IMG/VR virus record: IMGVR_UViG_3300032220_000084
Span: 1-52,143 of that record
Direction: 5' to 3' (one strand)
Origin: a virus
DNA: 52,143 nt
The translations under genes and the position numbers were made by a program. Under the pieces are notes generated by a model. That model was given only the letters and a program-made list of their open reading frames with translations. It made no database searches and was not told the DNA's origin. This document shows positions 1-8,426 of the stretch, one piece after another (the first letter of the stretch is position 1; each line of letters opens with the position of its first letter).

Positions 1-1
1 A

Positions 2-412
2 GTCATAAAAACCCTTGTAGATGTTGCAATTTCCCCTGATGCAAAGGACGCTGTTAAGGTGCAAGCGGTTAAGGTTTTGGGGACTGTCGTAGAGGTCGGC
101 GCGTTCTTAGAACGGCGTGAAGTCATTAACACCAGCAGCAGCAAGCAAGCAAAGGAAGAGCTACTAGCGCAGATAAGAACCCTGATGAGAGGTGAGGCGG
201 TTGACGCGATTGAGGTTGACGCTGATTCATTACTAGCAGAGCTTGCACCTAGTGAAGTTGAAACGCTACCAGCAGACACCCACCCCGACGCCACCCCCCA
301 AGATGCAAAAGCGGAGTCCCAAGGTGACAAACATACTATTCCACTCAAACAAACTCAATCTTTTATGGAAGATACCCCCTATGAAAATCCAGAGCAGACC
401 CCCGGGGGGTAG
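2..412 (+). CDS. Partial gene, possible terminase small subunit C-terminus
   Basis: The frame is open from the first full codon of the window, so the N-terminus lies outside; a GTG at 59 is internal. The visible part reads as a helical segment (LVDVAISPDAKDAVKVQAVK), then an acidic, Pro/Thr-rich tail ending at a TAG. Position one gene upstream of the large terminase and the helical repeat style fit a small terminase or packaging accessory protein, but no diagnostic motif is visible. The last 32 nt overlap the next gene in another frame. Confidence 0.55.
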   Translation, partial: VIKTLVDVAISPDAKDAVKVQAVKVLGTVVEVGAFLERREVINTSSSKQAKEELLAQIRTLMRGEAVDAIEVDADSLLAELAPSEVETLPADTHPDATPQDAKAESQGDKHTIPLKQTQSFMEDTPYENPEQTPGG

Positions 413-710
413 TAAAAAAATCTATAACGAAAAGATGATTCCTCGTCAGAGTGATATGACGTATGAGGAGTGTATGGAGATAAGTATGTCACCGGCGCAG
501 AATGAAGTTTTTTTGGTAATAGATGAGTGGTGGAAGAAGTACCACTATGCACCGACCTTGAGGGATATAGCGTATATCCGTGGGAAGATGGGACTGGCGA
601 ATACGAAGAGATTGGTGGATAGGTTGGTTGATCTTGGCGTGGTGAAGAAGTTAAAGGGAAGGGGTAGAACGGTTAGACCCGTGTATATCAACTTCAGGAA
701 CTTGGAATGA
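381..710 (+). CDS. LexA-type winged-helix DNA-binding protein
   Basis: A 109-residue protein. Residues about 37-101 follow the LexA N-terminal winged-helix pattern: SPAQNEVFLVIDEWW, then YAPTLRDIAYIRGKMG, then a recognition-type helix ANTKRLVDRLVDLG and a basic wing KKLKGRGRTVR. The LexA peptidase/dimerisation domain is absent, so any dimerisation must come from elsewhere. I chose ATG 381 because GGAAG lies about 9 nt upstream; ATG 435 is an alternative that keeps the whole fold. It sits directly upstream of two tandem palindromes (728-802) and the terminase, so an autoregulatory or late-operon regulator role is attractive, but inferred. Confidence 0.75.
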   Translation: MKIQSRPPGGSKKIYNEKMIPRQSDMTYEECMEISMSPAQNEVFLVIDEWWKKYHYAPTLRDIAYIRGKMGLANTKRLVDRLVDLGVVKKLKGRGRTVRPVYINFRNLE

Positions 711-727
711 ACCAGTGTAAGGAAACT

Positions 728-753
728 GTAAGGTGGAAACGTTACCACTTTAC
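728..753. promoter_or_regulatory. Candidate operator 1 (26-bp near-palindrome)
   Basis: Near-perfect 26-bp palindrome of form GTAA-n-GTGG-w-AACGTT-w-CCAC-n-TTAC, centred between 740 and 741. It contains the 14-mer TGGAAACGTTACCA that recurs across the window. It lies between the LexA-type gene and the terminase gene. No convincing promoter was seen in 711-829. Confidence 0.65.
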
Positions 754-776
754 ACGAAACTTACAGTAAGAAATCA

Positions 777-802
777 GTAAGGTGGAAACGTTACCACATT
801 AC
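777..802. promoter_or_regulatory. Candidate operator 2 (direct repeat of operator 1)
   Basis: Second copy of the 26-bp near-palindrome, 49 bp from the first. The direct repeat extends rightward into AAACTTACAG in both copies, so about 39 bp are repeated. ACTGTAAG and CTTACAGT arms around copy 1 form a further inverted repeat. Confidence 0.65.
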
Positions 803-829
803 ACCAAACTTACAGGATAGAAGGAAACT

Positions 830-2320
830 ATGAAACTTGAGCAGTTGATAGATAAATTAGAACCGCATGAGTATGAGAAGTTCATGGCTCAGGTGATGGA
901 GTATCGTGGGGCTGTGGAGAGGGAGAAGGCTCAAGATGGGTTTATGAATTATGTGAAGATGATGTGGCCCGGGTTCGTAAGTGGGAGGCATCATGCTTTG
1001 ATGGCGAAGAAGTTTGAGGATATTGCGAGCGGGAAGATTAAGAGGGCGATTATTAATATGCCGCCGCGACATACAAAATCTGAGTTTGCCTCGTATCTGT
1101 TGCCGAGTTGGTTTCTGGGAAAGTTTCCAAATAAGAAGGTGATTCAGTGTTCTAACACGGCGGATCTGGCTGTTGGGTTTGGACGTAAGGTTAGGAACTT
1201 AGTTGGATCGGAGCAGTATGCGAAGGTGTTTCCTAATGTGGCCTTGAGACAGGATAGTAAGGCAGCTGGTAGATGGGCTACTAATGGAGGTGGTGAGTAT
1301 TTTGCTATTGGTGTTGGGGGTACTGTGACGGGTAAGGGTGCGGATCTTTTGATTATTGACGATCCGCATTCGGAACAAGAGGCTGCTTTAGCTGCTGGCG
1401 ACCCCAGTGTTTACGATAAGGTTTATGAATGGTATACATCTGGCCCTCGGCAACGTTTACAGCCGGGCGGATCTATTGTGATAGTTATGACCAGATGGGG
1501 AGATAGGGATCTAACTGGTAGAGTTATTAAGGATGCAGCAGGTAGAGATAAAGGGGAAGAATGGGAGATTATTGAGCTGCCTGCTATCATGCCGTCAGGG
1601 AATCCTTTGTGGCCTGAGTTTTGGAGTATTGAGGAGCTGTCTGCTCTAAAGGAAGAGTTACCAGCAGCCAAGTGGAATGCGCAGTATCAGCAGAGTCCGA
1701 CAGGTGAGGAGGGTGCGATTGTTAAGCGCGAGTGGTGGAAGAGGTGGACTAAAGAGGATCCTCCTGCTTGTCAGTTCATTATTCAGAGTTGGGATACTGC
1801 TTTTACAAAGAGTGAGCGGAGTGACTATTCGGCTTGTACGACATGGGGTGTATTTTATTTGAATGAGAATTCAGAGGATGCAAACATTATTTTGTTGGAT
1901 GCGTTTAAGAAACGGATGGAGTTCCCTGAGTTAAAGGAGAAAGCTCATGCTAATTATTTGTATTGGGAGCCGGATGCGTTTGTGATTGAGGCGAAGGCGG
2001 CTGGTAGTCCTTTGATATTTGAGTTGAGGGCGATGGGGATTGTGGTGAGTGAATACACGCCTAGTCGGGGGAATGATAAGTTTGTGCGGATAAATTCAGT
2101 TGCTGATTTGTTTAGTTCGGGTAAAGTGTGGGCTCCGGAGACTCGTTGGGCTGATGAATTGATTGAAGAGATGGCTGCATTTCCGAATGCGCCGAATGAT
2201 GACTTGGTGGACTCGTCTACGCAGGCACTGATTAGATTTAGAAAAGGTGGTTTTTTAAGACTTGAAACCGATGAACGGGAAGAGCTTAAAAACTTTCGCA
2301 GAAAACACGCTTACTATTGA
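830..2320 (+). CDS. terL: Terminase large subunit
   Basis: A 496-residue packaging motor that cuts and translocates DNA into the prohead. The N-terminal ATPase shows a Walker A-type PPRHTKSE (about 78-85), Walker B LLIIDD (173-178) and a coupling segment MTRWGDRDLTG (220-230). The C-terminal RNase H-like nuclease shows SWDTAF (Asp 322), VIEAKA (Glu 387) and the late acidic pair in APNDDLVD (about 457-458). Length and motif order are normal for the family. ATG 830 has an AAGGAA ribosome site. It leads the rightward late gene block. Confidence 0.96.
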   Translation: MKLEQLIDKLEPHEYEKFMAQVMEYRGAVEREKAQDGFMNYVKMMWPGFVSGRHHALMAKKFEDIASGKIKRAIINMPPRHTKSEFASYLLPSWFLGKFPNKKVIQCSNTADLAVGFGRKVRNLVGSEQYAKVFPNVALRQDSKAAGRWATNGGGEYFAIGVGGTVTGKGADLLIIDDPHSEQEAALAAGDPSVYDKVYEWYTSGPRQRLQPGGSIVIVMTRWGDRDLTGRVIKDAAGRDKGEEWEIIELPAIMPSGNPLWPEFWSIEELSALKEELPAAKWNAQYQQSPTGEEGAIVKREWWKRWTKEDPPACQFIIQSWDTAFTKSERSDYSACTTWGVFYLNENSEDANIILLDAFKKRMEFPELKEKAHANYLYWEPDAFVIEAKAAGSPLIFELRAMGIVVSEYTPSRGNDKFVRINSVADLFSSGKVWAPETRWADELIEEMAAFPNAPNDDLVDSSTQALIRFRKGGFLRLETDEREELKNFRRKHAYY

Positions 2321-2327
2321 GGTTTAA

Positions 2328-4724
2328 ATGGACATTGCAAAATCACTATACGCTGCTCCTCAAGGTCTTGAGGCTTTAGATGTGCCTGACTTGGAGATTG
2401 AAATTGAAGATCCTGAATCTGTAACCATTGGCGCTGGTGGATTGGAGATTACTTTAGAGCCTGAAACTGAGCGAGGCGAGGAGTTTGACTCTAATCTGGC
2501 TGAATTCATGGATGAAGGTGAATTAGAAAAAGTAGGGTCAGATATTGTTGAGATGGTTGAGGCCGATATTAACTCCCGTAAGGATTGGGTTGATATGTTG
2601 GTTAAGGGCTTAGAAGTTTTGGGTATGAAGTATGAGGAGAGGACTGAGCCGTGGAATGGGGCTTGTGGAGTTTTCTCTACTGTATTGACAGAAGCTGCTG
2701 TTAGGTTCCAGTCCGAGATGATTGTGGAAACGTTTCCAGCAGCGGGGCCGGTAAAGACTGAAATTATTGGCGCTGTTAATAAAATGAAAGAAGAAGCGGC
2801 TGAGAGGGTTCGGGCTGATATGAATTATCAGTTGACTGAGGCCATGCCTGAGTACAGACCTGAGCATGAACGTATGCTGTTTAACTTAGGTCTTTCTGGG
2901 TCAGCTTTTAAGAAGGTTTACTATGATCCCGCTTTGGGACGACAGACCTCTATATATATACCTGCTGAAGATGTGATTATTCCTTACGGATCTAGCGGGG
3001 CTAGGACGGCAGAGCGTGTTACTCATGTGATGCGCAAGACTAAAAATGATGTCAGGAAATTGCAGGCGGCTGGATTTTACAAAGATGTAGATTTGGGTGA
3101 GCCGGTAGCTATTCATACGGACGTAGAGAAAAAGAAAGCCGAAGAGCAGGGCTACTCTTTGACTGATGATGACCGGTATCAGATCTATGAGGTGCAGATA
3201 GATTATGAGATGCCCGGCTATGAAGATGATGATGAGATAGCTTTACCTTATATTGTTTCTATCGATGTGGGAACGGGTAAGGTTTTATCTATCTATCGTA
3301 ACTACGAAGAAGATGATGTTATTCGGTTGAAGAGACAGCACATGGTTCAGTATGACTATGTGCCGGGATTTGGTGCTTATGGTTTTGGATATATCCATTT
3401 GATTGGCGGATATGCAAGGGCTGGCACATCTTTGATTCGTCAGTTGATTGATGCGGGTACTTTGAGTAACTTGCCCGGCGGATTGAAGTCTCGCGGTCTA
3501 CGGGTTAAGGGTGACGACACTCCTATCTCGCCCGGAGAATTTAGAGATGTTGACGTACCGAGCGGGTCGATCAAAGACAACATCATGGCCTTGCCTTATA
3601 AGGAGCCAAGTCAGGTATTGGCTTTGTTGCTTGAGAAGATAACTGAAGAGGGTAGACGACTGGGATCTATTGCTGACATGAAGGTCAGTGATATGAGTGC
3701 TAATGCGCCGGTCGGAACTACACTGGCTATTCTTGAGAGGCAGTTAAAAACGATGTCTGCTGTGCAGGCGCGGGTTCACTTTTCGATGAAGCAGGAATTT
3801 AAGATCCTGAAGAACATCATCCGTGACTATACGCCTACAGAGTATGAGTACGATCCTGAGAGTGGAGATCGTAAGGCCAAGCAAGAAGACTATGACATGG
3901 TGGAAGTAATTCCAGTGTCAGATCCTAATGCTGCAACTATGGCGCAGCGGATTATGCAGTATCAAGCTGTTATCCAGTTGGCGCAGCAAGCTCCACAGAT
4001 CTATAACTTACCTCAGCTGCATCGTCAGATGATTGAAGTGTTGGGGGTTAAGAACGCAGATAAATTGGTGCCAACGAAGGACGATCAGAAGCCAAGAGAT
4101 CCTATTAGTGAGAACATGGCTTTCTTGAGAGGAGAGCCGACAAAGGCGTTCATCTATCAAGACCAAGATGCGCACATTGCAGCTCACCAATCGTTCATGC
4201 AAGATCCAATGATTGCGGCGACTATTGGACAAAATCCTATGGCGCAGCAGATGCAGGCAGCGATCATGGCGCACATTGCAGAACACTTGGCCTTTAAGTA
4301 TCGCAAGGATGTGGAAGAACAAGTTGGTGTTCCATTACCAAATCCTGATGCTGAGTTGCCAGAGGATGTTGAGGTTCAATTGTCTAGGTTGGTTTCTCAA
4401 GGTTCTAAGCAGTTGATGCAAAAGAACACGGCTGAAGCGCAACAAAAACAAGCTCAACAACAAGCTCAAGATCCGCTTATTCAGATGCAGCAGGCAGAGT
4501 TGCAGATTAAGCAGGCGGATGTGCAGCGCAAGACTCAGAAAGACCAGACCGATGCGCAGATTTCTATGCAGAAATTGCAGTTGGAGAAGCTGCGAATTGA
4601 AGCGGAGATTGAGAAAGAGTCAAAGCGTCTGCAATCTCAAGAATTGCAAACAAAGGCAAGGATTGAGGCGGATATGGTTAAGAACCAAATGGACGATATG
4701 TCGCGTAATAACGGAGGCCAGTAA
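2328..4724 (+). CDS. Portal protein
   Basis: A 798-residue protein immediately after the terminase, the usual portal position. The acidic N-terminus is followed by a core with portal-type phrases (RTEPWNGACGVF, GLSGSAFKKVYYDP, PEYRPEHERML), then a long Gln/Lys/Glu-rich helical C-terminus (about 690-795) likely to form the coiled-coil barrel that projects into the capsid. The size suits podovirus-type portals. A perfect copy of the dispersed palindrome lies inside at 2725-2738. The stop overlaps the next start (TAATG). Confidence 0.9.
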   Translation: MDIAKSLYAAPQGLEALDVPDLEIEIEDPESVTIGAGGLEITLEPETERGEEFDSNLAEFMDEGELEKVGSDIVEMVEADINSRKDWVDMLVKGLEVLGMKYEERTEPWNGACGVFSTVLTEAAVRFQSEMIVETFPAAGPVKTEIIGAVNKMKEEAAERVRADMNYQLTEAMPEYRPEHERMLFNLGLSGSAFKKVYYDPALGRQTSIYIPAEDVIIPYGSSGARTAERVTHVMRKTKNDVRKLQAAGFYKDVDLGEPVAIHTDVEKKKAEEQGYSLTDDDRYQIYEVQIDYEMPGYEDDDEIALPYIVSIDVGTGKVLSIYRNYEEDDVIRLKRQHMVQYDYVPGFGAYGFGYIHLIGGYARAGTSLIRQLIDAGTLSNLPGGLKSRGLRVKGDDTPISPGEFRDVDVPSGSIKDNIMALPYKEPSQVLALLLEKITEEGRRLGSIADMKVSDMSANAPVGTTLAILERQLKTMSAVQARVHFSMKQEFKILKNIIRDYTPTEYEYDPESGDRKAKQEDYDMVEVIPVSDPNAATMAQRIMQYQAVIQLAQQAPQIYNLPQLHRQMIEVLGVKNADKLVPTKDDQKPRDPISENMAFLRGEPTKAFIYQDQDAHIAAHQSFMQDPMIAATIGQNPMAQQMQAAIMAHIAEHLAFKYRKDVEEQVGVPLPNPDAELPEDVEVQLSRLVSQGSKQLMQKNTAEAQQKQAQQQAQDPLIQMQQAELQIKQADVQRKTQKDQTDAQISMQKLQLEKLRIEAEIEKESKRLQSQELQTKARIEADMVKNQMDDMSRNNGGQ
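2725..2738. repeat. Dispersed palindrome copy (TGGAAACGTTTCCA)
   Basis: Perfect 14-bp palindrome inside the portal gene. It is read there as VETFPA, a different frame from most coding copies. Confidence 0.8.
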
Positions 4725-4921
4725 TGGAAACAAAAATATTTGAGGTGTTGAATGGAAAGATTAACGATCAGATCAGACAACACGTTGAATCTCTGAGTGA
4801 TGGTGTAGCTAAAGACTACGCTGGGTACAAGGAGCTGTGCGGAGCAATCCGGGGTCTGCGAACTGCACAGATGGAAATCAATGACCTTGTGCGGAAACTA
4901 AAGGAAAATGAAGATGACTGA
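4724..4921 (+). CDS. Small helical protein between portal and co-chaperonin
   Basis: A 65-residue, charged, all-helical protein (METKIFEVLNGKIND start) with no recognised domain. Its ATG overlaps the portal stop (TAATG), implying translational coupling. The last 8 nt overlap the GroES-like gene. Its steady position in the head cluster suggests a minor assembly role; I do not know its function. Confidence 0.8.
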   Translation: METKIFEVLNGKINDQIRQHVESLSDGVAKDYAGYKELCGAIRGLRTAQMEINDLVRKLKENEDD

Positions 4922-5312
4922 ATTTGACGTTCAGGCGGTAGATTTGTCTGGTATTTTGAACACCTCGGCAGAGGAAAAGGCCAAGCAAGTACCAGATCCA
5001 TCAACATATCACTTGTTGTGTGTCCTACCAGACATTGATGAGGAGTATGAAAGTGGTTTGATGAAGGCTGGGCAGACCATGCACTATGAAGAGTTACTGT
5101 CACCAGTGCTTTTTGTGGTGAAAATGGGGCCAGATGCCTTCAAAGATGAGAAGAGATTCCCATCTGGGCCATCGTGCAAGGTGGGAGACTTTGTGTTGGT
5201 AAGGCCCAACACTGGAACTCGCATCAAAATCCACGGGAAAGAGTTCAGAATCATCAATGATGACTCTGTAGAGGCCGTTGTGCAAGATCCTCGCGGCGTT
5301 ACACGAGTTTAA
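4914..5312 (+). CDS. GroES-like co-chaperonin
   Basis: A 132-residue protein with a Cpn10-like layout: LLCVLPDID as the first strand, a segment at about 44-62 in the place of the mobile loop, LLSPVLFVVKMGPDAF, then CKVGDFVLVRPNTG (matching VKVGDIVIF of GroES) and IINDDSVEAVVQDP at the roof-to-end strand. Phage co-chaperonins such as T4 gp31 replace GroES so that host GroEL can fold the capsid protein, and its place just before scaffold and capsid fits that. ATG 4914 is preferred over 4908 because AAGGA is 8 nt upstream. It is longer than bacterial GroES because of an N-terminal extension. Confidence 0.8.
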   Translation: MTEFDVQAVDLSGILNTSAEEKAKQVPDPSTYHLLCVLPDIDEEYESGLMKAGQTMHYEELLSPVLFVVKMGPDAFKDEKRFPSGPSCKVGDFVLVRPNTGTRIKIHGKEFRIINDDSVEAVVQDPRGVTRV

Positions 5313-5321
5313 GGGGCAGAT

Positions 5322-6275
5322 ATGGACAGAACAGAGTACAAATTTCCAGATGAACGGGAAAAAGCCTCTAAAAAGGGCGATGACGACTCCGAAATCAAGA
5401 TAGAAATTGAAGGTGACGGAGAAACAGAGGTAGAAATTGTCGATGACACGCCTAAATCTGCCAAAAAGATGGAAGAACCTCCTAAAGATATGGATGAGGA
5501 GGAGCTTTCTCAGTACGGAGAGAAGGTAAGACGGCGAATTCAGCACCTTCAGAAGGGTTACCACGAGGAAAAACGCCGTACAGAGCAGGCTTATAAGGAG
5601 CGAGAAGAGGCTATCAGGGTCGCTCAAACCATAGTTGAAGAGAACAAAAAGCTCAAAGGTTCGCTAAATCAGGGTCAAAATGCCCTGTTGGAGCAAGCTA
5701 AAAAGGCTGTTGCTTCGGAGATGGAAGATGCTCGGCGCAAGTACAAGGAGGCGTATGAGTCGGGAGACTCTGAGGCTTTGGTGGAAGCGCAAGAAAATAT
5801 GACTTCGACCAAGATGAAACTTGATCGTGTAAATAATTTTAAGCCAGCCCCTTTACAAGAAGATGAAACTCCTGTAACAATACCCCAAGTGTCGGCTCAA
5901 GCCTCAGATCCCAAAGCGGAGAAGTGGCGAGAGAAGAACGAATGGTTTGGAACGGACGATGAAATGACCAGTTTTGCGCTTGGACTCCACAACAAGCTGG
6001 TTAAAAATGGAGTAGATCCAAGTTCTGACGATTACTACGACAAAGTAAATAGTCGTATGCGCCAAGTGTTCCCTGATGCCTTTGAGTCAGAGGAACCCGC
6101 CGGTAAACCTGAAAAGGAGGAGCGGCGAACTAAATCAAATGTGGTTGCGCCAGCAACGAGAAGCTCTGCCCCCAAAAAGGTAGTGTTAACTCAAACCCAA
6201 GTAAATATCGCCAAACGTCTAGGTGTTCCGTTGGAACTCTATGCGCGTAAGGTTGCGGAACAAATGAGGACTTAA
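5322..6275 (+). CDS. Scaffolding protein
   Basis: A 317-residue, highly charged protein. Acidic N-terminus (DDDSEIKIEIEGDGETEVEI), a long coiled coil at about 55-165, a conserved block EKWREKNEWFGTDDEMTSF (about 203-221), and a basic C-terminus with QVNIAKRLGVP. This matches phage internal scaffolds that organise the capsid protein and then leave. It lies directly upstream of the head proteins. Confidence 0.82.
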   Translation: MDRTEYKFPDEREKASKKGDDDSEIKIEIEGDGETEVEIVDDTPKSAKKMEEPPKDMDEEELSQYGEKVRRRIQHLQKGYHEEKRRTEQAYKEREEAIRVAQTIVEENKKLKGSLNQGQNALLEQAKKAVASEMEDARRKYKEAYESGDSEALVEAQENMTSTKMKLDRVNNFKPAPLQEDETPVTIPQVSAQASDPKAEKWREKNEWFGTDDEMTSFALGLHNKLVKNGVDPSSDDYYDKVNSRMRQVFPDAFESEEPAGKPEKEERRTKSNVVAPATRSSAPKKVVLTQTQVNIAKRLGVPLELYARKVAEQMRT

Positions 6276-6277
6276 AA

Positions 6278-6736
6278 ATGACAGAAGCAGTTCAAAAGCG
6301 TGATAAGCGCGAAACCGAAAACCGTGCAGCAGCCGAGCGTCCAAAAAAATGGATGCCTCCCCAACTTCTGCCTGATCCTCATCCAGAGGAAGGGTATGCG
6401 TTCCGTTGGATCCGACTCAGCACACTTGGTACTTCTGATGCCATGAACATTTCCTCAAAACTTCGTGAAGGCTGGGAGCCAGTCAAAGCCTCAGAACATC
6501 CCGAAATTATCTTGATGAGTGGTCAAGCTAACCGCTTCCCAGATAGTATTGAGATTGGTGGACTGTTGCTTTGTAAGACCCCAGTTGAATTTACTCAGGA
6601 TCGTGATGCGTATTTTGCTAAACAAGCGGATGCACAGATGGCCTCAGTAGATAACACTTTTATGCGCGAGAACGATCCTCGGATGCCTATGTTCAAAGAA
6701 CGTAGCTCTAAGGTAAGTTTTGGCAAAGGTCTATAA
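6278..6736 (+). CDS. Conserved head-cluster protein, function unknown
   Basis: A 152-residue soluble protein with a basic N-terminus and a core containing YAFRWIRLSTLGTSDAMN and GGLLLCKTPVEF. Proteins of this type usually lie between scaffold and capsid genes in marine and freshwater phages. An assembly role is inferred from position only. Confidence 0.85.
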   Translation: MTEAVQKRDKRETENRAAAERPKKWMPPQLLPDPHPEEGYAFRWIRLSTLGTSDAMNISSKLREGWEPVKASEHPEIILMSGQANRFPDSIEIGGLLLCKTPVEFTQDRDAYFAKQADAQMASVDNTFMRENDPRMPMFKERSSKVSFGKGL

Positions 6737-6756
6737 TTTTTTTTGGAGCTTAAAAC

Positions 6757-7353
6757 ATGGCTTACCCCACTGTCTCAGCACCCTACGGTCTAAAGCCTAT
6801 CAATTCAATTGATGGCAAGCCCTACGCAGGTGCTATTCGACAGATTCCCGTTGCTGCTTCTTTTGGCACTGCTATCTTCGCTGGAGATACAGTTCAAATT
6901 GACAGCACAGGTTATCTGATTCTTTCAACAGCTACCAACTCTGGCAATATTGTCGGCGTTTGCGTGGGTGGTCAGTATGTCAACTCTAGCGGTCAAACCG
7001 TTCAGAGTCAGTACATTCCTGCATCCATCTCAACATCTTCCAACTATGCTTATGCGTATGTTGTAGATGACCAACAAGCACTTTTCAAAGTTGCTGTTGT
7101 TTCTTCTGGAACAACCATGAGTTCCGCTGGTCGCACCGTGGTCGGCACTAACTTGGCTTTGGTTCTCAACGCTGGCAGCACTACCACTGGTAATTCTGCT
7201 TTTGCTGTGACCTTGACAGGTGCTGGTACTACAGCGACTATTCCAATTCGGGTGATTGATGTTGTGCCAGAAACCGCTACTGCGGCTGACACTTACACCG
7301 AGCTGTTGGTGAAAATCAACACACACCAGTACAACAACACCACTGGTATATAA
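6757..7353 (+). CDS. Head structural protein, capsid-associated
   Basis: A 198-residue Ser/Thr/Gly-rich beta protein beginning MAYPTVSAPYGLKPIN, a start typical of proteins encoded just upstream of the major capsid gene in uncultured phages. It has no signal peptide or membrane segment. It is probably a virion surface or capsid-stabilising component; direct evidence is only composition and place. Separated from the capsid gene by 10 nt. Confidence 0.8.
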   Translation: MAYPTVSAPYGLKPINSIDGKPYAGAIRQIPVAASFGTAIFAGDTVQIDSTGYLILSTATNSGNIVGVCVGGQYVNSSGQTVQSQYIPASISTSSNYAYAYVVDDQQALFKVAVVSSGTTMSSAGRTVVGTNLALVLNAGSTTTGNSAFAVTLTGAGTTATIPIRVIDVVPETATAADTYTELLVKINTHQYNNTTGI

Positions 7354-7363
7354 GGAGTAAGAA

Positions 7364-8275
7364 ATGGCAATTTCACGCGCACAACTACTCAAAGAACTGC
7401 TTCCCGGACTTAACGCATTGTTCGGTCTTGAGTACGCCAAATACGGCGAAGAGCATAAAGAGATCTACGAAACAGAGACATCTGAGCGTAGCTTTGAAGA
7501 AGAAACGAAACTGTCTGGTTTCTCTGCTGCACCCGTCAAAAACGAAGGTTCTGCCATCGCTTATGACAATGCACAGGAAGCATGGACTGCTCGTTACAAC
7601 CACGAAACCATTGCAATGGGCTTCTCCATCACTGAAGAAGCTGTGGAAGACAACCTGTATGACAGTTTGTCCAGCCGCTATACCAAAGCATTGGCTCGCG
7701 CTATGGCTTATACCAAGCAGGTCAAGGCCGCTTTTGTGTTGAACAATGCGTTTGCCACAGCAGTGACCTACGGTGACGGCGTTACCTTGTGTAGCACCGC
7801 CCACCCATTGATCTCTGGTGGCACAAACAGCAACCGCCCAACTACTGGCGCTGACTTGAATGAAACTTCGTTGGAAAACGCAGTTATTCAAATCGCAGGC
7901 TGGACAGATGAGCGCGGCTTGTTGATCGCTGCCAAGCCCAAGAAGTTGGTTGTTCCTCCTAACTTGATGTTCGTTGCTACTCGTCTGTTGGAAACCGAAC
8001 TCCGTGTTTCTACTGCCGACAATGACATCAACGCATTGAAGAACAACGGCTCCATCCCTGAAGGCTATACAGTCAACCACTATTTGACTGATACCAACGC
8101 ATGGTTCCTGATGACTGACGTACCCAATGGTCTGAAGCATTTCATCCGTACTCCGCTGTCTAACAGCATGGACGGTGACTTCGACACTGGTAACGTTCGT
8201 TACAAGGCTCGTGAGCGTTATAGCTTCGGCGTATCAGATCCTCTGGGTGTCTTCGGATCACCCGGTTCGTCCTGA
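7364..8275 (+). CDS. Major capsid protein
   Basis: A 303-residue protein with the layout of HK97-fold capsid proteins resembling Mu gpT: an N-terminal helix (ISRAQLLKELLPGLNALF), an E-loop-like acidic stretch (ETETSERSFEEE), a helix YTKALARAMAYTKQVKAAFVLN, and a C-terminal core with KKLVVPPNLMFVATRLLETE. GAGTAAGAA lies before the ATG. A strong terminator follows at once (8288-8317). Confidence 0.92.
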   Translation: MAISRAQLLKELLPGLNALFGLEYAKYGEEHKEIYETETSERSFEEETKLSGFSAAPVKNEGSAIAYDNAQEAWTARYNHETIAMGFSITEEAVEDNLYDSLSSRYTKALARAMAYTKQVKAAFVLNNAFATAVTYGDGVTLCSTAHPLISGGTNSNRPTTGADLNETSLENAVIQIAGWTDERGLLIAAKPKKLVVPPNLMFVATRLLETELRVSTADNDINALKNNGSIPEGYTVNHYLTDTNAWFLMTDVPNGLKHFIRTPLSNSMDGDFDTGNVRYKARERYSFGVSDPLGVFGSPGSS

Positions 8276-8287
8276 TAAAAAAATAGA

Positions 8288-8317
8288 GAAGGGGGTCAAA
8301 AGCCCCCTTTTCTTTTT
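8288..8317 (+). terminator. Rho-independent terminator after the capsid gene
   Basis: Stem AAGGGGG / CCCCCTT with a 7-nt loop, followed by a T-rich run (TTTTCTTTTTTT). It closes the transcript carrying the packaging and capsid genes. Confidence 0.9.
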
Positions 8318-8329
8318 TTAAATTTCGTG

Positions 8330-8414
8330 TATATTTAGAACATTCCGGGAATCATCCGGCGTATCTGACAGTCCCGGCTGACGACAAGCAGACAGATGCG
8401 CTTCACTTGCTTGT
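8330..8414 (+). promoter_or_regulatory. Candidate promoter -10 and structured leader
   Basis: A -10-like TATATT at 8330-8335 would start RNA near 8342; no good -35 is seen. The predicted leader holds two hairpins: CCGGGA (8345-8350) with TCCCGG (8372-8377), and ACAAGCA (8384-8390) with TGCTTGT (8408-8414). The second ends just before the AAGGAA ribosome site of the gene at 8427. Confidence 0.45.
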
Positions 8415-8426
8415 AAGGAAAAAATC

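Noticed and set aside
5100-5627. 175-codon minus-strand frame across co-chaperonin and scaffold
   Set aside because: Antisense to two convincing genes, no start signals, Phe/Leu-rich shadow product.
7385-8140. 251-codon minus-strand frame opposite the capsid gene
   Set aside because: Shadow of a confident capsid gene; no ribosome site and odd Cys/Phe-rich product.
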